Assembly (NCBI GenBank): GCA_017959135.1
Contig: JAGDBH010000043.1
Span: 1-5,191, forward strand
DNA: 5,191 nt
Direction: 5' to 3'
DNA from: Succinivibrio sp.
Lineage (GTDB): Bacteria; Pseudomonadota; Gammaproteobacteria; Enterobacterales; Succinivibrionaceae
Shown: piece by piece, positions 4,393-5,191 of the stretch
How the letters are laid out: each line of letters starts with the position of its first letter
How positions within the stretch are numbered: the stretch's first letter is position 1
Made by a program: the position numbers and the translations under genes
The notes under the pieces: model-generated
The model's input: only the letters and a program-made list of their open reading frames with translations
What the model was told of the DNA's origin: nothing
The model's database searches: none

Positions 4393-5191
4393 TCAGTTCA
4401 TACTAGGCTCTGACAAAGGAATGTTTTCAGGGCCTACATCTTTTACAAAACTTCTGATTTCGTTTTTTATCTCCTCAGTATCTATCACCGACTTCTCTCC
4501 AAGACGGTTAAAGTTTTCTCGATCCTTTAGAGAGTAGTAAAGAGCCTCGTCATATTTTTTGACAGCAAGGTTAATCATTTTTCTGCGGATGCGTTTTTCT
4601 GTAAGGATGTTTTTCTTCTCTTTAATCCAGGTTACACCAAGCACAGTTAAAAGAAGCATTCCAATGTATCCAAGAATCGGGTACATAACAGCAACCAGTG
4701 TCTTGAACCCGCAGAAGCTTAAGCCAAAGCCGATAAGCACACTTGCAATCAGAATTGCCTTGAGCTTCTTTTCATTTCTTCCGGCAAATCGCTTGGCAAA
4801 GGCATAAAACAGTGAGAATGCGGTATTAAAGATAAGAGCAAAGATTGTCAGCGCATAGACAAAGGCAAATGCCGGATGAATGTTCTTAACAATCTCAAGC
4901 ATTGGAATATCTGCATCCTTTACACTGTCGATATTGGCAAAGATGGTAATTGCCGCGGCACTGATAATAAAGCCGATAATGGCTCCTCCTAAAAGACCGC
5001 CTTTTTCTGCCACTCCGATTCTAAGTACAGAACCTCCTAAAACAAAGGCCATAGAGACAGCTGAGATTGCACACAGGGCATAGTAGTTGACTACAGCCAT
5101 CCACACTTTCGGCATCGGTGATTCGATGGTGGCGGCTATCTCATCTAACGCTTTAAAATCGTAGGATTTTCCAATGAACGTATAGCCGCAG
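4393..5191 (-). CDS. Multi-spanning membrane protein, YkvI-like (COG3949), 5' end outside the window
   Basis: The reading frame is open from the right edge to the stop at 4393, giving 265 visible codons. The ATG at 5115 has no ribosome-binding site and 25 sense codons continue upstream of it, so I treat it as internal. Counting from that Met, hydrophobic segments lie near residues 6-29, 39-60, 81-107, 118-136 and 138-161. A charged tail of about 80 residues (162-240), probably cytoplasmic, follows. The pattern and phrases such as FNTAFSLFYAFAKRF resemble the YkvI family, uncharacterised membrane proteins distantly related to LeuT/APC-type transporters. A different APC-like carrier is possible. 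No substrate can be named. The gene converges on mdaB, with 6 bp between the stops. Confidence 0.75.
   Translation of the reverse strand, partial: CGYTFIGKSYDFKALDEIAATIESPMPKVWMAVVNYYALCAISAVSMAFVLGGSVLRIGVAEKGGLLGGAIIGFIISAAAITIFANIDSVKDADIPMLEIVKNIHPAFAFVYALTIFALIFNTAFSLFYAFAKRFAGRNEKKLKAILIASVLIGFGLSFCGFKTLVAVMYPILGYIGMLLLTVLGVTWIKEKKNILTEKRIRRKMINLAVKKYDEALYYSLKDRENFNRLGEKSVIDTEEIKNEIRSFVKDVGPENIPLSEPSMN
4404..4436 (+). terminator. Probable terminator of the reductase operon
   Basis: TAGGCTCTGA (4404-4413) pairs with TCAGGGCCTA (4427-4436) over 10 bp with one G·U pair and a 13-nt loop. A short T-run (TTTT at 4441-4444) follows on the plus strand. It begins 17 bp after the mdaB stop, inside the 3' coding end of the convergent membrane-protein gene. 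The T-run is short, so termination may be partial. The minus strand shows no T-run after the hairpin. Confidence 0.45.

Noticed and set aside
4559..5083. Plus-strand open frames opposite the membrane-protein gene
   Set aside because: They mirror hydrophobic codons of the real minus-strand gene and show no independent coding evidence.

Overview
The window (5191 bp, AT-rich between genes, moderate GC within them) looks like ordinary bacterial chromosome. The closest match I can recognise for one gene is Escherichia coli MdaB, over its full length, and strong Shine-Dalgarno sequences precede most starts. Together these suggest a low-GC gammaproteobacterium, perhaps a gut anaerobe of the Succinivibrionaceae type. 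That placement is inference and cannot be settled from the sequence. I see no RNA genes, insertion sequences, CRISPR arrays or phage genes.

Left part (1-1644). A minus-strand gene start runs off the left edge (91 down to 1). Upstream of it on the same strand is a gene for a periplasmic polar-amino-acid-type binding protein (966-217), with no permease or ATPase gene visible beside it. Its arginine that normally holds the ligand carboxylate is an isoleucine. Divergent from it is a GNAT acetyltransferase gene (1090-1644).

Middle part (1659-4386). An HxlR-family repressor gene (2051-1659, minus) faces away from a two-gene plus-strand operon. The operon encodes an iron-dependent butanol/aldehyde dehydrogenase of the BdhA/YqhD type (2630-3793) and, 11 bp later, an MdaB-type NADPH quinone reductase (3805-4386). 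The repressor has cysteines at the two positions that form the redox switch in Bacillus subtilis YodB. The simplest reading is a small electrophile-response module: aldehydes or quinones oxidise the repressor, and the two reductases then remove them. The 578-bp region between repressor and operon carries several dyads and five copies of the hexamer ATAACT/AGTTAT, which are candidate operator elements.

Right part (4393-5191). A convergent minus-strand gene encodes a multi-spanning membrane protein resembling the YkvI family (COG3949). Its 5' end lies beyond the right edge. A hairpin inside its 3' end probably terminates the reductase operon.

Nothing here is a clearly new system. The redox-regulated reductase module, its regulatory region and the altered ligand site of the binding protein are the points most worth following up.
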